Part shown: positions 40,923 through 50,635 of the stretch, piece by piece | How the letters are laid out: each line of letters opens with the position of its first letter | Numbering within the stretch: position 1 is the stretch's first letter | Origin: an uncultured Bacilli bacterium | GTDB lineage: Bacteria > Bacillota_I > Bacilli_A > RF39 > UBA660 | Direction of reading: 5' to 3' | Assembly: GCA_934141575.1 (NCBI GenBank) | Contig: CAKPCJ010000003.1 | Location: 1 to 64,000 of the forward strand | Length of the DNA: 64,000 nucleotides | Notes under the pieces: model-generated | What the model saw: the letters and a program-made list of their open reading frames with translations, nothing else | Databases searched by the model: none | What the model was told of the DNA's origin: nothing | Position numbers and translations under genes: made by a program

Positions 40923-41618
40923 TTAATCTCTATTTCTATTAGACGCTATTACTAGTAATCTAAATATTTGTAATGCAGAAGTAAGAACACTTGCAACATA
41001 TGTCAAAGCTGCAGCATTCAATACTTTCTTAGAACCGTTTATTTCTTTAGAATTAACTATATTTTCAGCAATCAAATTCTTTTTAGCACGGCTTGAAGCA
41101 TCATACTCAACAGGTAAAGTTATTATTTCAAACAAGAGAATAATCAAAAGTGCAGCAACACCCAAATATATTAAATCAGTAAGTCCAATTATCAAACCAA
41201 ATAGTATTGAAAAATAAGAAAGTTTTGAAGCAATATTAACAATAGGAACAAATGCACTTCTTATCTTAAGAAAAGTATATTCTTCTTTATCTTGAATAGC
41301 GTGACCACATTCATGAGCCGCAACAGCAACAGCTGCTAAAGAATCACCATGATAAATATCAGAAGATAATCTAACTACCTTTCCCCTAGGATCATAGTGA
41401 TCTGTCAATGATCCCCTAATTTCAACTATATGAACATTATTTAAACCATTTTTATCAAGTATTATTCTTGCTGTTTCGAAACCAGTAAGTCCAGTACTAG
41501 ACTTAACTTTTTTATACTTAGAATAAGTCAAACTAATAGTAAGTTGTGCTAATAAAGCAATTAAGAAAGAAAAGATTAAAAGTAAATCTTCTAAATATAT
41601 ATAATCCAATTTATTCAC
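40923..41618 (-). CDS. YugP-type zinc metallopeptidase
   Basis: This 231-aa membrane protein matches the YugP family (neutral zinc metallopeptidase 2). It has an N-terminal helix (residues 8-30), the zinc site AAHECGHAIQDKEEYTF (HExxH near residue 115), and several later helices (FGLIIGLTDLIYLGVAALLIILLFEI). PVEYDASSRAKKNL and AALTYVASVL, typical of the family, are at the end. The first codon at 41616-41618 is GTG, and the frame overlaps the cysS stop by 8 nt, so it is coupled to cysS. Natural substrates are not known. Confidence 0.88.
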   Translation of the reverse strand: MNKLDYIYLEDLLLIFSFLIALLAQLTISLTYSKYKKVKSSTGLTGFETARIILDKNGLNNVHIVEIRGSLTDHYDPRGKVVRLSSDIYHGDSLAAVAVAAHECGHAIQDKEEYTFLKIRSAFVPIVNIASKLSYFSILFGLIIGLTDLIYLGVAALLIILLFEIITLPVEYDASSRAKKNLIAENIVNSKEINGSKKVLNAAALTYVASVLTSALQIFRLLVIASNRNRD

Positions 41619-43005
41619 CTAACCTTATTATATTATATCCCTCTCTTGTATCTTTAATATCATATCCCAAATCTTTTATTTTATTTCTTATTTCATCAGC
41701 TGCATCATAATTCTTAGATTCTTTATAAATCTTTCTAGAGTTAGCTAAATCAATAACCTCTTGTGGAATAACATCATTACTTATTAAATCAAGAGATAAG
41801 ACAGAATCATATATTTTTATAATTTCAAGTTTAGTAGCAGATGAAACATCAAGCTTAAGAACATCATACAACAATGTAATAGCGTTTGCAGTGTTTAAAT
41901 CCTCACCAATTGTTTCAATAAATTTATCAGTATAAACTTTAATAACAGAGTTATCAACAGGGTTACTGTCAATAAATATTGAATTTATTCTATTTTTCAA
42001 TGAGTTATACACAGTTTTAGCTTTATCCAAAGCATCAAACGAAAATACTAACTGTTTTCTATAATGACTATTTAAGCAAAAGAAACGATATACCAATGGG
42101 TTATAACCCCTATCAATTAATGTTTGAAGAGTAAGAAAACCGCCTTTTGATTTACTCATTTTTCCTGTTAAATCATTCAAAAATTCACCATGCATCCAAT
42201 AATTACACCACTTATGCCCTAAATATGCTTCAGATTGTGCTATTTCATTTGTATGATGAGGAAAAATGTTATCCACAGCTCCACAGTGGATATCTAATCT
42301 TTCTCCCAAATTCTTAATAGCAATACCAGAACATTCTATATGCCAACCTGGATATCCCATACCCCAAGGTGAATCCCACTGTAATAAATGATTTTCAAAT
42401 TTAGATGAGACAAACCATAGACCAAAATCAAATGCATTTTTCTTACCAGTATCTTCTTGAACATCATCTCTAACTGCGACTTGCAAATCCTCAGGGCTTT
42501 TACCAGACAATCTATAATAATCATTAGCCTTAGTAATATCAAAATAAATATTTCCATTGCTAGATTTATACGCTATACCCTTTTCAAGCAATACTTCAAT
42601 AATCTTAATATACATATCAATATTATCAGTTGCTCTTGATACTGTTTCTGGTTTCTTTATATTTAACTTATCTAAATCTTCAAAAAAAGCCTTAGTATAA
42701 AAATCGGCTATCTCCATAACAGATTTATTCTGTTCATTAGCTGTTTTAGACATCTTATCACAAGCCTCAGAATCATCAGCATCTCCTACTAAATGTCCTA
42801 CATCAGTAATATTCATAACTCTATTTACTTTATAACCCTCTAATTTTAAAGATTTCTCCAAAATATCTTCAAATATATATGTACGTAAATTCCCAATATG
42901 CGCATAATTATACACCGTAGGACCACATGTATACATTTTTACAACTCCATCCTCATTAGGAATAAATTGCTCTATTTTCTTAGTTAAAGTATTATATATT
43001 TTCAT
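41611..43005 (-). CDS. cysS: cysteinyl-tRNA synthetase
   Basis: CysRS charges tRNA-Cys. The 464-aa class I enzyme has TCGPTVYNYAHIGNLRTYI (HIGN and the first zinc cysteine), WHIECSGIAIKNLG and IHCGAVDNIFPHHTNEIAQSEA (zinc residues). KMSKSKGG is near residue 283. The C-terminal helical domain ends in YDIKDTREGYNI. An extended -10 (TGTTATAAT, 43023-43028) lies just upstream, after the terminator of the preceding gene. Confidence 0.97.
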   Translation of the reverse strand: MKIYNTLTKKIEQFIPNEDGVVKMYTCGPTVYNYAHIGNLRTYIFEDILEKSLKLEGYKVNRVMNITDVGHLVGDADDSEACDKMSKTANEQNKSVMEIADFYTKAFFEDLDKLNIKKPETVSRATDNIDMYIKIIEVLLEKGIAYKSSNGNIYFDITKANDYYRLSGKSPEDLQVAVRDDVQEDTGKKNAFDFGLWFVSSKFENHLLQWDSPWGMGYPGWHIECSGIAIKNLGERLDIHCGAVDNIFPHHTNEIAQSEAYLGHKWCNYWMHGEFLNDLTGKMSKSKGGFLTLQTLIDRGYNPLVYRFFCLNSHYRKQLVFSFDALDKAKTVYNSLKNRINSIFIDSNPVDNSVIKVYTDKFIETIGEDLNTANAITLLYDVLKLDVSSATKLEIIKIYDSVLSLDLISNDVIPQEVIDLANSRKIYKESKNYDAADEIRNKIKDLGYDIKDTREGYNIIRLGE

Positions 43006-43047
43006 AACATGCCTCCCACAACATTATAACACATTATATAGTATTAT

Positions 43048-43080
43048 ATGAAAAAAATAGTACCATTTTAATAGTACTAT
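43048..43080 (-). terminator. terminator of the gltX unit
   Basis: Stem ATAGTAC/GTACTAT followed by seven T on the minus strand, overlapping the stop codon of the gene at 43077. Confidence 0.75.
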
Positions 43081-43871
43081 CTAGTTTTTGTACTCTTAGA
43101 AAACACATATTTTTTTATAATCTCATCCATAACCTGATAAGATTTAATTAAAACATTATTTTTCTTCATATCCAATGCACTCCAATACGTAAAATCATAA
43201 CCTGAACTTTGTACAGTACTGTTTCCTAAACAATCATAATATTCTTCAACAGTATCAGGTTTAAAAAATGGTTGAGCACCAGTTACTTTATCATTTTCAT
43301 TAACATTTTTAATAACACTTACGTTTTTACCATACACAATCGCTGAAGAAGGATCAGCTATATAAGGCAATACATTACATTCATCACATGAAAGCACAAC
43401 TTCATAATTATAATCCCCATCTATGTTAGAAACCTCTGGAACGGAACTTATCATATATGAAGTACCATTTGGTTTAAAAAACGTTTTACATAACCCATTT
43501 CTAAATTCATAATGCATTTGACCAGACTCATCTTTGTAAATTTCAGCTGAATAATCTAAATAATCTCTAGAATACTCAAAAATAGGACTGTCACTCCTAA
43601 TATCTAGCATATAATTACAGAATTTAGCACATAACTGATTGCTGTTTCTCATCGCATTAATTAGACGATAAAACAACGTTTCGAATTCAGCAGATTCTAT
43701 ATAATCAGTTTTTTTATCCTCTAAAGCCTCAAGTAATTTTAACTCTACAGTTCCTCTAATATAATTATACTCTGGACTAGGACCATCAAAAGAAGGATTA
43801 GATTGAAATGAACGTTGCTGATTAGAAGAAATTTGTTTTGAAACAATATCAGAAATTTTATTATAACTCAT
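43077..43871 (-). CDS. unknown protein coupled to gltX
   Basis: I do not recognise this 264-aa soluble protein. It has no membrane segment. The N-terminus (1-35) is Ser/Gln-rich and looks disordered (SSNQQRSFQSNPSFDGPS), followed by a helical region. A middle domain has several aromatic residues and cysteines (CAKFCNYML, SCDECNVLPYI). The Cys pairs C-x3-C and C-x2-C are too far apart to name a zinc fold. Its ATG overlaps the gltX stop by one base, so it is translated with gltX. The fixed coupling to a synthetase gene may be incidental. Confidence 0.6.
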   Translation of the reverse strand: MSYNKISDIVSKQISSNQQRSFQSNPSFDGPSPEYNYIRGTVELKLLEALEDKKTDYIESAEFETLFYRLINAMRNSNQLCAKFCNYMLDIRSDSPIFEYSRDYLDYSAEIYKDESGQMHYEFRNGLCKTFFKPNGTSYMISSVPEVSNIDGDYNYEVVLSCDECNVLPYIADPSSAIVYGKNVSVIKNVNENDKVTGAQPFFKPDTVEEYYDCLGNSTVQSSGYDFTYWSALDMKKNNVLIKSYQVMDEIIKKYVFSKSTKTR

Positions 43872-45295
43872 TATTTACACAACCTTTCAAGAACAACATT
43901 TTTGCCTAACAAATAAAGTGTATCAGGTAACTCTGGTCCATGCATTTGACCAGTTGTTTTAATTCTAATAGGCATATATAACATTTTCCCCTTTGAACCA
44001 CTATTAAATTTAGTATTGTTAATTGCAGTACTAATATTCTCAACTGTCCAATCACTTACATTAGATATTTCCTGTTTAAACACAGATAAAGTATTTTCTA
44101 CACCATCTTGTAACATAAATTGAGAACATTCATCATCTAACGATATATCACTCTTAAAAAACATATCAGTAAGAGAAACAATTTCTTTTCCATATGATAA
44201 ATGATCTTGATAAATAGTTAATAACTTATCAATCCATTCACTAGATTTATCTGATAAATCATATGCTGCTGATAAATGAGGTAAAGTAATATTTTTTAAT
44301 TCATCCAAAGATAGTTGCTTAATATAATGAGCATTAAACCAATTTAGTTTTTTTACATCATATTGACTAGAAGATTTATTAATTCTTGACTCGTCAAAAC
44401 AAGAAATCAATTCATCCATAGTAAATATTTCTCTATTATCAGCAGGACTCCAACCTAATAAAACCAAATAATTTACTATAGCCTGTGGTAAATAACCTTC
44501 ATTATATAAATCCATAAATGAAGCATCACCATTTCTTTTTGATAATTTAGTACCATCTTCCCCTAAAACCATAGCAACATGGATATAAGTTGGTTTCTCC
44601 CATCCAAATGCTTCATACAATAAATTATATTTTGCGGTTTGATCCAAATATTCCTTACCACGTATTACATGAGTTATTCCCATTAAATGATCATCTATTA
44701 CATTAGCAAAATTATAAGTTGGGAATCCATCACTCTTAAGTAAAATTTGATCATCTAATACAGAATTATCTATTTTAATTTTCCCATATACTACATCTTC
44801 AATTTCAGTATGACCATACTTTGGCATCTTTTGCCTAATTACATATGGTACACCATTATTTAGTTTCTCTTCTATTTCTTCACGAGAAAGTCTACTACAT
44901 CTTCCATCATATAAGAATGGCTTCTTCCTCTCTCCACATGCTTCTCTCATTTCTTCTAACTCTTCTTCTGTGCAGAAACAATAGTAAGCCTTCCCCTTTT
45001 CTACTAATTCAAGTGCATATTTTTTGTATATATCCTTTCTTTCACTTTGAACATAAGGTCCATAATTTCCCTCATTATTTGGTCCTTCATCAATAGTAAT
45101 ATTACACAATCTTAATGTGTTATAAATAAAATCAACAGCGCCTTCTACCTTCCTTGTTTGGTCTGTATCTTCAATTCTTAAAATATAATCACCATTATAA
45201 TGTCTAGCTAATAAATACTCAAATATTGCTGTACGTAAATTACCTATATGCATAAATCCTGTTGGACTTGGTGCAAATCTCGTTCTAACTTTCAT
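43871..45295 (-). CDS. gltX: glutamyl-tRNA synthetase
   Basis: GluRS charges tRNA-Glu and, in many Bacillota, also tRNA-Gln for the GatCAB route. The 474-aa class I enzyme has RFAPSPTGFMHIGNLRTAIF (HIGN), YCFCTEEELEE, DVVYGKIKIDNSVLDDQILLKSDGFPTYNFANVIDDHLMGITHVIRG, and GTKLSKRNGD near residue 250. A helical anticodon-binding region follows. It has a promoter with -10 TATAAT just upstream. No glnS was seen in the window, so the discriminating type is not decided. Confidence 0.97.
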   Translation of the reverse strand: MKVRTRFAPSPTGFMHIGNLRTAIFEYLLARHYNGDYILRIEDTDQTRKVEGAVDFIYNTLRLCNITIDEGPNNEGNYGPYVQSERKDIYKKYALELVEKGKAYYCFCTEEELEEMREACGERKKPFLYDGRCSRLSREEIEEKLNNGVPYVIRQKMPKYGHTEIEDVVYGKIKIDNSVLDDQILLKSDGFPTYNFANVIDDHLMGITHVIRGKEYLDQTAKYNLLYEAFGWEKPTYIHVAMVLGEDGTKLSKRNGDASFMDLYNEGYLPQAIVNYLVLLGWSPADNREIFTMDELISCFDESRINKSSSQYDVKKLNWFNAHYIKQLSLDELKNITLPHLSAAYDLSDKSSEWIDKLLTIYQDHLSYGKEIVSLTDMFFKSDISLDDECSQFMLQDGVENTLSVFKQEISNVSDWTVENISTAINNTKFNSGSKGKMLYMPIRIKTTGQMHGPELPDTLYLLGKNVVLERLCK

Positions 45296-45310
45296 AAAAT
45301 CACCAAGAAT

Positions 45311-45339
45311 ATTATAGCACTTATATTTAAAGGTGTAAA
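45311..45339 (-). promoter_or_regulatory. gltX promoter
   Basis: -35 TTTACA (45334-45339), 17-nt spacer, extended -10 TGCTATAAT (box 45311-45316) on the minus strand. Confidence 0.7.
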
Positions 45340-45388
45340 TGAATAAAAGTAAGGCAATCCAGCAAATTACGCATTAATTTATTATCCA

Positions 45389-45580
45389 TTATTTATTTTT
45401 ACTATCACTAGCAACTCTTGATACAAGATCATATATTTTATATTTTAAATCACTATTAGTAGTATCTCGATAAAATTCCAAATCATTAACACTAACAAAA
45501 GGTCTAGCATCAATTTTAGAAACAAGAGTTTTGCGTTTATCTTTTAATTGATTAATCAAAAATGAATTATCCTTACTCAT
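45389..45580 (-). CDS. 63-aa protein of unknown function downstream of clpC
   Basis: This small charged protein (starts MSKDNSFLINQLKDKRKTL) has a helical N-terminus and a VNDLEFYRDTTNSDLKYKIYDL segment. It has no membrane part and no known motif. An AAGGTG ribosome site precedes the start, which lies 20 nt after the clpC stop. It is probably in the clpC transcript and could be an adaptor or an unrelated small protein. Confidence 0.5.
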   Translation of the reverse strand: MSKDNSFLINQLKDKRKTLVSKIDARPFVSVNDLEFYRDTTNSDLKYKIYDLVSRVASDSKNK

Positions 45581-45600
45581 AAAACACCTTCTTATATTTT

Positions 45601-47907
45601 TTATACAAACAATTTTTCAATATATACTTGTTCACTCTTATTAACAATTGAATCAATTATTATATCATCCAACTTTGTTTTAATTACTTTATCAACCTTC
45701 CTAGCACCATAAGTTTGATAGTCACATAAAGATATAATTTCATCTACTACTGATGAACTATATTGTACTTTAATTTTATCATGATAATAATTTATAACTT
45801 CATTCAATTTGGACTTTACTATTTTAGTAATTGTTTTTTGATCTATTTTGTTAAACATAAATATTTCATCAATTCTATTTAAAAATTCAACACTAAAATA
45901 TTCCTTTAAAGCATTATTTTTTAATGAATTGTCATCGCTATTAAAACCAACAAATTTTTCAGAATTACCAACATTAGTAGTCATTATTATTATAACATTA
46001 TCAAACCTTACAATTCTACCCTTTGAATCTTTTATTTTACCATCATCTAATATTTGAAAAAATAAATTTAAAACTGCTGGATGTGCTCTTTCAATTTCAT
46101 CTACTATTAATACAGAATACGGTTTATCACGAATTATATCTAATAAATAATTATTATCATCATACCCTACATATCCAGGTGGAGAACCTAATATTTTACT
46201 CACTGAATGTTCTTCCTTATATTCACTCATATCTAATTTAATAACATTATCAAGACCAACAAAATGAGTACCAAATGTTTTAGCAAGCAATGTTTTGCCT
46301 ACCCCACTTTGGCCAGAAAACAAAAATGAATATGGTTTTTGCTCTCTTTTATAACCAAATTTTATTCTCTTAGCAGTCTTAATAAGTTCTAATATTACAT
46401 CATCTTGACCATAAACTGTTCCCTGAAGTTTTTGTTTAAGTAATTTAACTGACTTCAAATTATCATTTAAAATATCATAAATTGGAATATTCGTTTTACT
46501 ATTAATAACACTCGCAACATCTGAAATAGTAATAACAGATTTTGTTGATTTTTTTAAGAATTTTAAATTAAAACTATTTATTTCACTAATCATTTCAAAT
46601 TCTTGTTCTCTAAATTTAACTGCATTATCAAAATCATGTTTTAATATTGCTAAATTCTTAGAAGTTTTAATTTCCTGTAACTTATTATCAAGAACTGATA
46701 TTTTTTTATAAAAATCACTATGTTTCAACCTAACTCTAGAACATACCTCATCTAGAATATCGAGTGATTTATCAGGTTCATATCTATCATAAACATATTT
46801 ATTAGATAATTCTGGAATTTTACTCAAAACATCATCAGGAATAATAACACCATGATAATCTTCATATATAGGTTTTAATTTAAATAGTATATCAAGAACA
46901 GTGGAATTACTAGGTTCTAATATATCTATCTTTTGAAATCTCCTATCAAGTGCAGCATCATTTTCAATATATTGCTTATATTCATCACTTGTGGTAGCAC
47001 CTATACACTTAAACTTATTTCTTGCTAAAGCAGGTTTAAATATATTTGAAGCATCTATTGCTCCCTCCGCTCCACCAGCACCAACTAAAGTATGAATTTC
47101 ATCTATAAATATAATAATATTGTTTGATTCCTCTAATTCTTTAAGAATTTTTCTGACACGCTCTTCAAATTCTCCTCTATACTTAGTCCCAGCAACCATA
47201 GTTGCCATATCAAGCGAAACTATTCTCATATTTTTAAGATTACTAGGAACATTTCCTAAAGATATTAACCTAGCAAGCTCTTCAACAATAGCTGTCTTAC
47301 CAACACCAGCATTTCCAACCAATATAGGATTATTTTTAGTACGTCTACTCAATATTTCAATCAAACGTCTAATTTCATCATCTCTACCTATAACAGGATC
47401 GAGCTCACCTTGTTTAGCCTTAGCAACAAGATCAACACCAAGCTCATCAATTAATAGTTTTTTTAAAGATTTCTCACAAAATCCATCCTCATCTACAAAC
47501 ACATTATATAGTTCATCATAATCTAAACCTAAAGAATAAATAATTCTAACTGCTACACCTTCACCTTCCTCAAGTAAAGCATCAAACAAATGTGTAAGAG
47601 TAACTGTACCATTATTGTTATCTCTACTATCTAAAATAGAAGCTTCTATAACACGTTTCATAAGTGGAGTATACACATACCAATTAGTAGGCTTATCTCC
47701 CTTACCAACTATATTTATAAGTTCTTTTTTAAAATTATCATAATTAAGTCCAAAATCATTAAGTTTACTCGTTATAGAACAATTCTTCTGACTAAGTAAA
47801 GCTAGCAAAAAATGTTCTGTCCCAATAAAACTATGATTTAAATCTATCATCTCTTTTCTACTAAGCATCAATACCTTTTGAGCTTCTTCAGTAAACTTTC
47901 CAAACAT
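45601..47907 (-). CDS. clpC: ClpC-type AAA+ chaperone subunit
   Basis: ClpC unfolds proteins for the ClpP protease. The 768-aa protein has an N-terminal Clp repeat domain (FTEEAQKVLMLSRKEM, GTEHFLLALLS) and D1 Walker A GNAGVGKTAIVEELARL with B IIIFIDEIHTLVGAG. A coiled-coil/UVR-like middle (LKHDFDNAVKFREQEFEM) follows, then D2 Walker A GQSGVGKTLLAKTFG with B VLIVDEIERAHP. The VGF loop that docks on ClpP is in EKFVGFNSDD. D2 Walker A has SG in place of the usual TG, a mild difference. It is divergent from dxs. No CtsR box was recognised upstream. Confidence 0.93.
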   Translation of the reverse strand: MFGKFTEEAQKVLMLSRKEMIDLNHSFIGTEHFLLALLSQKNCSITSKLNDFGLNYDNFKKELINIVGKGDKPTNWYVYTPLMKRVIEASILDSRDNNNGTVTLTHLFDALLEEGEGVAVRIIYSLGLDYDELYNVFVDEDGFCEKSLKKLLIDELGVDLVAKAKQGELDPVIGRDDEIRRLIEILSRRTKNNPILVGNAGVGKTAIVEELARLISLGNVPSNLKNMRIVSLDMATMVAGTKYRGEFEERVRKILKELEESNNIIIFIDEIHTLVGAGGAEGAIDASNIFKPALARNKFKCIGATTSDEYKQYIENDAALDRRFQKIDILEPSNSTVLDILFKLKPIYEDYHGVIIPDDVLSKIPELSNKYVYDRYEPDKSLDILDEVCSRVRLKHSDFYKKISVLDNKLQEIKTSKNLAILKHDFDNAVKFREQEFEMISEINSFNLKFLKKSTKSVITISDVASVINSKTNIPIYDILNDNLKSVKLLKQKLQGTVYGQDDVILELIKTAKRIKFGYKREQKPYSFLFSGQSGVGKTLLAKTFGTHFVGLDNVIKLDMSEYKEEHSVSKILGSPPGYVGYDDNNYLLDIIRDKPYSVLIVDEIERAHPAVLNLFFQILDDGKIKDSKGRIVRFDNVIIIMTTNVGNSEKFVGFNSDDNSLKNNALKEYFSVEFLNRIDEIFMFNKIDQKTITKIVKSKLNEVINYYHDKIKVQYSSSVVDEIISLCDYQTYGARKVDKVIKTKLDDIIIDSIVNKSEQVYIEKLFV

Positions 47908-47967
47908 TTTTTCCTCCTTATAATTAATTCTATGTATATATTGTGCATTAATTTAAATTATTAATCA

Positions 47968-47999
47968 GAATATATAACAAATTATATGTTATAATATTC
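47968..47999. repeat. inverted repeat over the dxs -10 region in the clpC-dxs divergent promoter
   Basis: GAATATATAACA and TGTTATAATATTC are near-perfect inverted arms around a 7-nt AT-rich centre. The right arm contains the extended -10 TGTTATAAT (box 47990-47995) of dxs. It may be an operator shared by clpC and dxs, or just chance in AT-rich DNA. Confidence 0.4.
47987..47995 (+). promoter_or_regulatory. extended -10 promoter of dxs
   Basis: TGTTATAAT, about 22 nt before the dxs ATG. There is no good -35 box 17 nt upstream. Confidence 0.55.
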
Positions 48000-48016
48000 A
48001 AAGAAGAAGGGACGCC

Positions 48017-49867
48017 ATGAAAATACAAGATATAAAAGATCCAAAATTTTTAAAGAAATATAAAGAAAATGAATTAAAAGATTTATGCACAGATATAAGA
48101 AATTTTATAATTGAAAGTGTTTCAAAAACAGGTGGTCATTTATCTAGCAATTTAGGTGCTGTTGAACTTACTGTTTGCTTACACTATGTATTTAATTCAC
48201 CATATGACAAATTTATATTCGACGTTGGTCACCAATCATATACACACAAAATATTAACCGGAAGAGCCAATAAATTTGAAACACTAAGACAATTTGGAGG
48301 AATATCTGGATATCAAAAAATCGAAGAAAGCATACATGATCCATTTGAAGCAGGACACACATCAACATCAATAGCAGCAGCATTGGGATTTGCATACGCA
48401 AGGGATTTAAACAAAGAGAAAAATGACGTAATTGCAATAATTGGAGATGGAGCATTAACAGGTGGACTAGCGCTTGAAGCATTAGATAATATATCAAATA
48501 TTAATTCAAAAATTATCATAGTACTAAATGATAATTCAATGTCAATATCAAAAAACGTAGGTGGTTTAAGTGAATTCCTAGGTAAAATAAGAATGAGCTA
48601 TTCATACGATTTTGCAAGCAAAAAATATAAAGGAGTTCTAACAAAAACAAAACTAGGAACACACATATATAATGCAACATACAAAGTAAAAGAAAAATTC
48701 AAAAAAAGAATTAACGACAATTTATTTACAAGCTTAAATATAGATTATTTAGGACCAGTAGATGGGCATAATATACATGACTTAATAAAGGCATTTAAAA
48801 AAGCTAAAAATTCTAAAAAATCTATTTTAATACATGTAATAACTACTAAAGGAAAGGGATACAAACCAGCAGAATTAAATAGTAGCACTTGGCATGGTGT
48901 AAGTAAATTTGATATAAAAAGTGGCCAAATAAAAAAAGATAAACTAACCAGCATAAGTGAAGTAGTAAGCAATACAGTATACGACTTTATGAAAAAAGAT
49001 AAAGACATAGTAACAATAACACCTGCCATGATAAAAGGAAGCAAACTCGAAAAAATATTTGCAGATTTTCCAAACAGAAGCATAGATACAGGAATAACAG
49101 AAGGATTTGCTACAACATTAGCGTGTTCAATAGCTTTGAACAATAAAAAAGTATTCTTACCAATATACTCATCATTTTTACAAAGAGCATATGACAATAT
49201 AAATCACGACATAGCAAGGATGAATGCACATGTAATAATAGGGATTGATAGAGCAGGACTAGTTGGTGAAGATGGTGATACACATCATGGCATATTTGAT
49301 ATTAGTTTCCTTAACAGCATACCAAATATAGTTATATGCATGGGAAAAGATAATGAAGAAATAAGAAATTTACTATATACAGGATTCTATAAACAAAATA
49401 ACCCTTTTTGTATAAGATATGAGAAAGGTTGTATTGAATACAAAAAAAGCAACTTAAAAGAAATAAAAGTAGGTACTTGGGAATACCTACAAAAGAAAAA
49501 AAACTGTAATAAAACAATAATAAGTTATGGAACTGACATACAAGAGTTATTTGAAAGATTTAAAAATAAAGACGTAAATATAATAAATGCAAGATATATA
49601 AAACCTATTGATAAAACAATACTAAAGGAATTAATAGAAACAAAACAAAAAATATATATTTACGAAACTTGCATCAAAACCAATAGCCTCGGAACTAATA
49701 TTTTAGAATACTTTAATTATAAAAATGCTAAAAATGAAGTGAAATTAACAGGAATAGATAACACATATGTTAAACATGGAAAAACAAATATATTAAAACA
49801 ACAAATCAAATTAGATATGGATTATATCGAACAAGACATAATTAATTACCTAAAATTAAAGAAATGA
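48017..49867 (+). CDS. dxs: 1-deoxy-D-xylulose-5-phosphate synthase-like protein
   Basis: DXS makes the first precursor of the MEP isoprenoid pathway from pyruvate and glyceraldehyde-3-phosphate using thiamine diphosphate. The 616-aa protein has GGHLSSNLGAVELTVCLHYVF, FDVGHQSYTHKILTGR, and the ThDP/Mg motif IIGDGALTGGLALEALDN near residue 145 with LNDNSMSIS. The second domain has DRAGLVGEDGDTHHGIFD. GDGALTGG differs slightly from the common GDGAMTGG. It ends in TGA, which shows UGA is a stop in this genome. It is one of three plus-strand genes and shares a bidirectional terminator with the next gene. Confidence 0.93.
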   Translation: MKIQDIKDPKFLKKYKENELKDLCTDIRNFIIESVSKTGGHLSSNLGAVELTVCLHYVFNSPYDKFIFDVGHQSYTHKILTGRANKFETLRQFGGISGYQKIEESIHDPFEAGHTSTSIAAALGFAYARDLNKEKNDVIAIIGDGALTGGLALEALDNISNINSKIIIVLNDNSMSISKNVGGLSEFLGKIRMSYSYDFASKKYKGVLTKTKLGTHIYNATYKVKEKFKKRINDNLFTSLNIDYLGPVDGHNIHDLIKAFKKAKNSKKSILIHVITTKGKGYKPAELNSSTWHGVSKFDIKSGQIKKDKLTSISEVVSNTVYDFMKKDKDIVTITPAMIKGSKLEKIFADFPNRSIDTGITEGFATTLACSIALNNKKVFLPIYSSFLQRAYDNINHDIARMNAHVIIGIDRAGLVGEDGDTHHGIFDISFLNSIPNIVICMGKDNEEIRNLLYTGFYKQNNPFCIRYEKGCIEYKKSNLKEIKVGTWEYLQKKKNCNKTIISYGTDIQELFERFKNKDVNIINARYIKPIDKTILKELIETKQKIYIYETCIKTNSLGTNILEYFNYKNAKNEVKLTGIDNTYVKHGKTNILKQQIKLDMDYIEQDIINYLKLKK

Positions 49868-49884
49868 CAAAACATCATTTCTTT
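49858..49884. terminator. bidirectional terminator between dxs and the SDR gene
   Basis: Stem AAAGAAATGA/TCATTTCTTT with a 7-nt loop and T runs on both strands, at the meeting point of the convergent genes. Confidence 0.75.
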
Positions 49885-50612
49885 TTTCTTTGAATATTAA
49901 AAGTAATTTTTAATAATATTTTTCTAGGAATAAATCTGGAAAAAAAACAAGCTACTTTCATTTTAATAGTTGGAATTATAATCAGCTTTTTCTTAAACAT
50001 TTTCTTAATGGCGTACTTTGCTACATATGAACTTGAACATCCCTTTATTGAAAAATTAACCCCTGCCACATTATTAAAATTAGTATTAACTGGGCCAGGA
50101 CATAAAACACTAATATTAACATTTTTACCAAGTCTTCTTATTTCTTCATATATTGCCAAAGACATACGTGTTACATACGATTTAGTAGAATAATAAGTGC
50201 ACATCAAAGGCCCAGGCATAAATGAAGCCGAAGAACTAACATTCAAAATATATCCATTATTTTTAGATAGCATTTGTTTTAATACTGCCTTAGTAAGTAT
50301 GTGACATGACACCAAATTAACTTCAATCATAGATAAATCTTTTGATAAATCAGTATCACAAAAATATCCTAAATCACCAAACCCAGCATTATTAACAAAA
50401 ACCTCTACATCTGGAATATGTTCACAAAATTTTAAAACTTCCTGCCTATTGGACAAATCTAACTTATACACAGTATAACCATATTTTTCTTTCAATGCCT
50501 CTAATTTTTCAAGATCTTTAGAAACTCCAATTATTTCATAACCCATAGAAAATAAAACTTTAGATATTTCTAAACCTATACCAGAAGTAACACCCGTAAT
50601 CAAAGCTTTCAT
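49875..50612 (-). CDS. short-chain dehydrogenase/reductase
   Basis: This 245-aa NAD(P)-dependent oxidoreductase of the SDR family has the cofactor loop TGVTSGIGLEISKVL (TGxxxGIG), VNNAGFGDLG (NNAG), and the catalytic S and YxxxK (VSSSASFMPGPLMCTYYSTKS). PGPVNTNF follows. A hydrophobic, basic C-terminus (MKVACFFSRFIPRKILLK) suggests membrane contact, as in the DltE/YqjQ-like group. The substrate is not evident. A -10 TATACT (50628-50633) with TGG lies upstream, right after the alpha-operon terminator. Confidence 0.88.
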   Translation of the reverse strand: MKALITGVTSGIGLEISKVLFSMGYEIIGVSKDLEKLEALKEKYGYTVYKLDLSNRQEVLKFCEHIPDVEVFVNNAGFGDLGYFCDTDLSKDLSMIEVNLVSCHILTKAVLKQMLSKNNGYILNVSSSASFMPGPLMCTYYSTKSYVTRMSLAIYEEIRRLGKNVNISVLCPGPVNTNFNNVAGVNFSIKGCSSSYVAKYAIKKMFKKKLIIIPTIKMKVACFFSRFIPRKILLKITFNIQRKKK

Positions 50613-50635
50613 ATCATCACCAAGAAAAGTATACC

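Noticed and set aside
43006..43047. T-box riboswitch ahead of cysS
   Set aside because: The gap is too short and holds only an extended -10 promoter and a ribosome site; the gltX leader has no specifier-type structure either.
47120..47521. 133-aa plus-strand ORF
   Set aside because: It is antisense to the D1 ATPase domain of clpC.
48745..49197. 150-aa minus-strand ORF
   Set aside because: It is antisense to dxs; the hydrophobic look comes from the reverse complement of AT-rich coding sequence.
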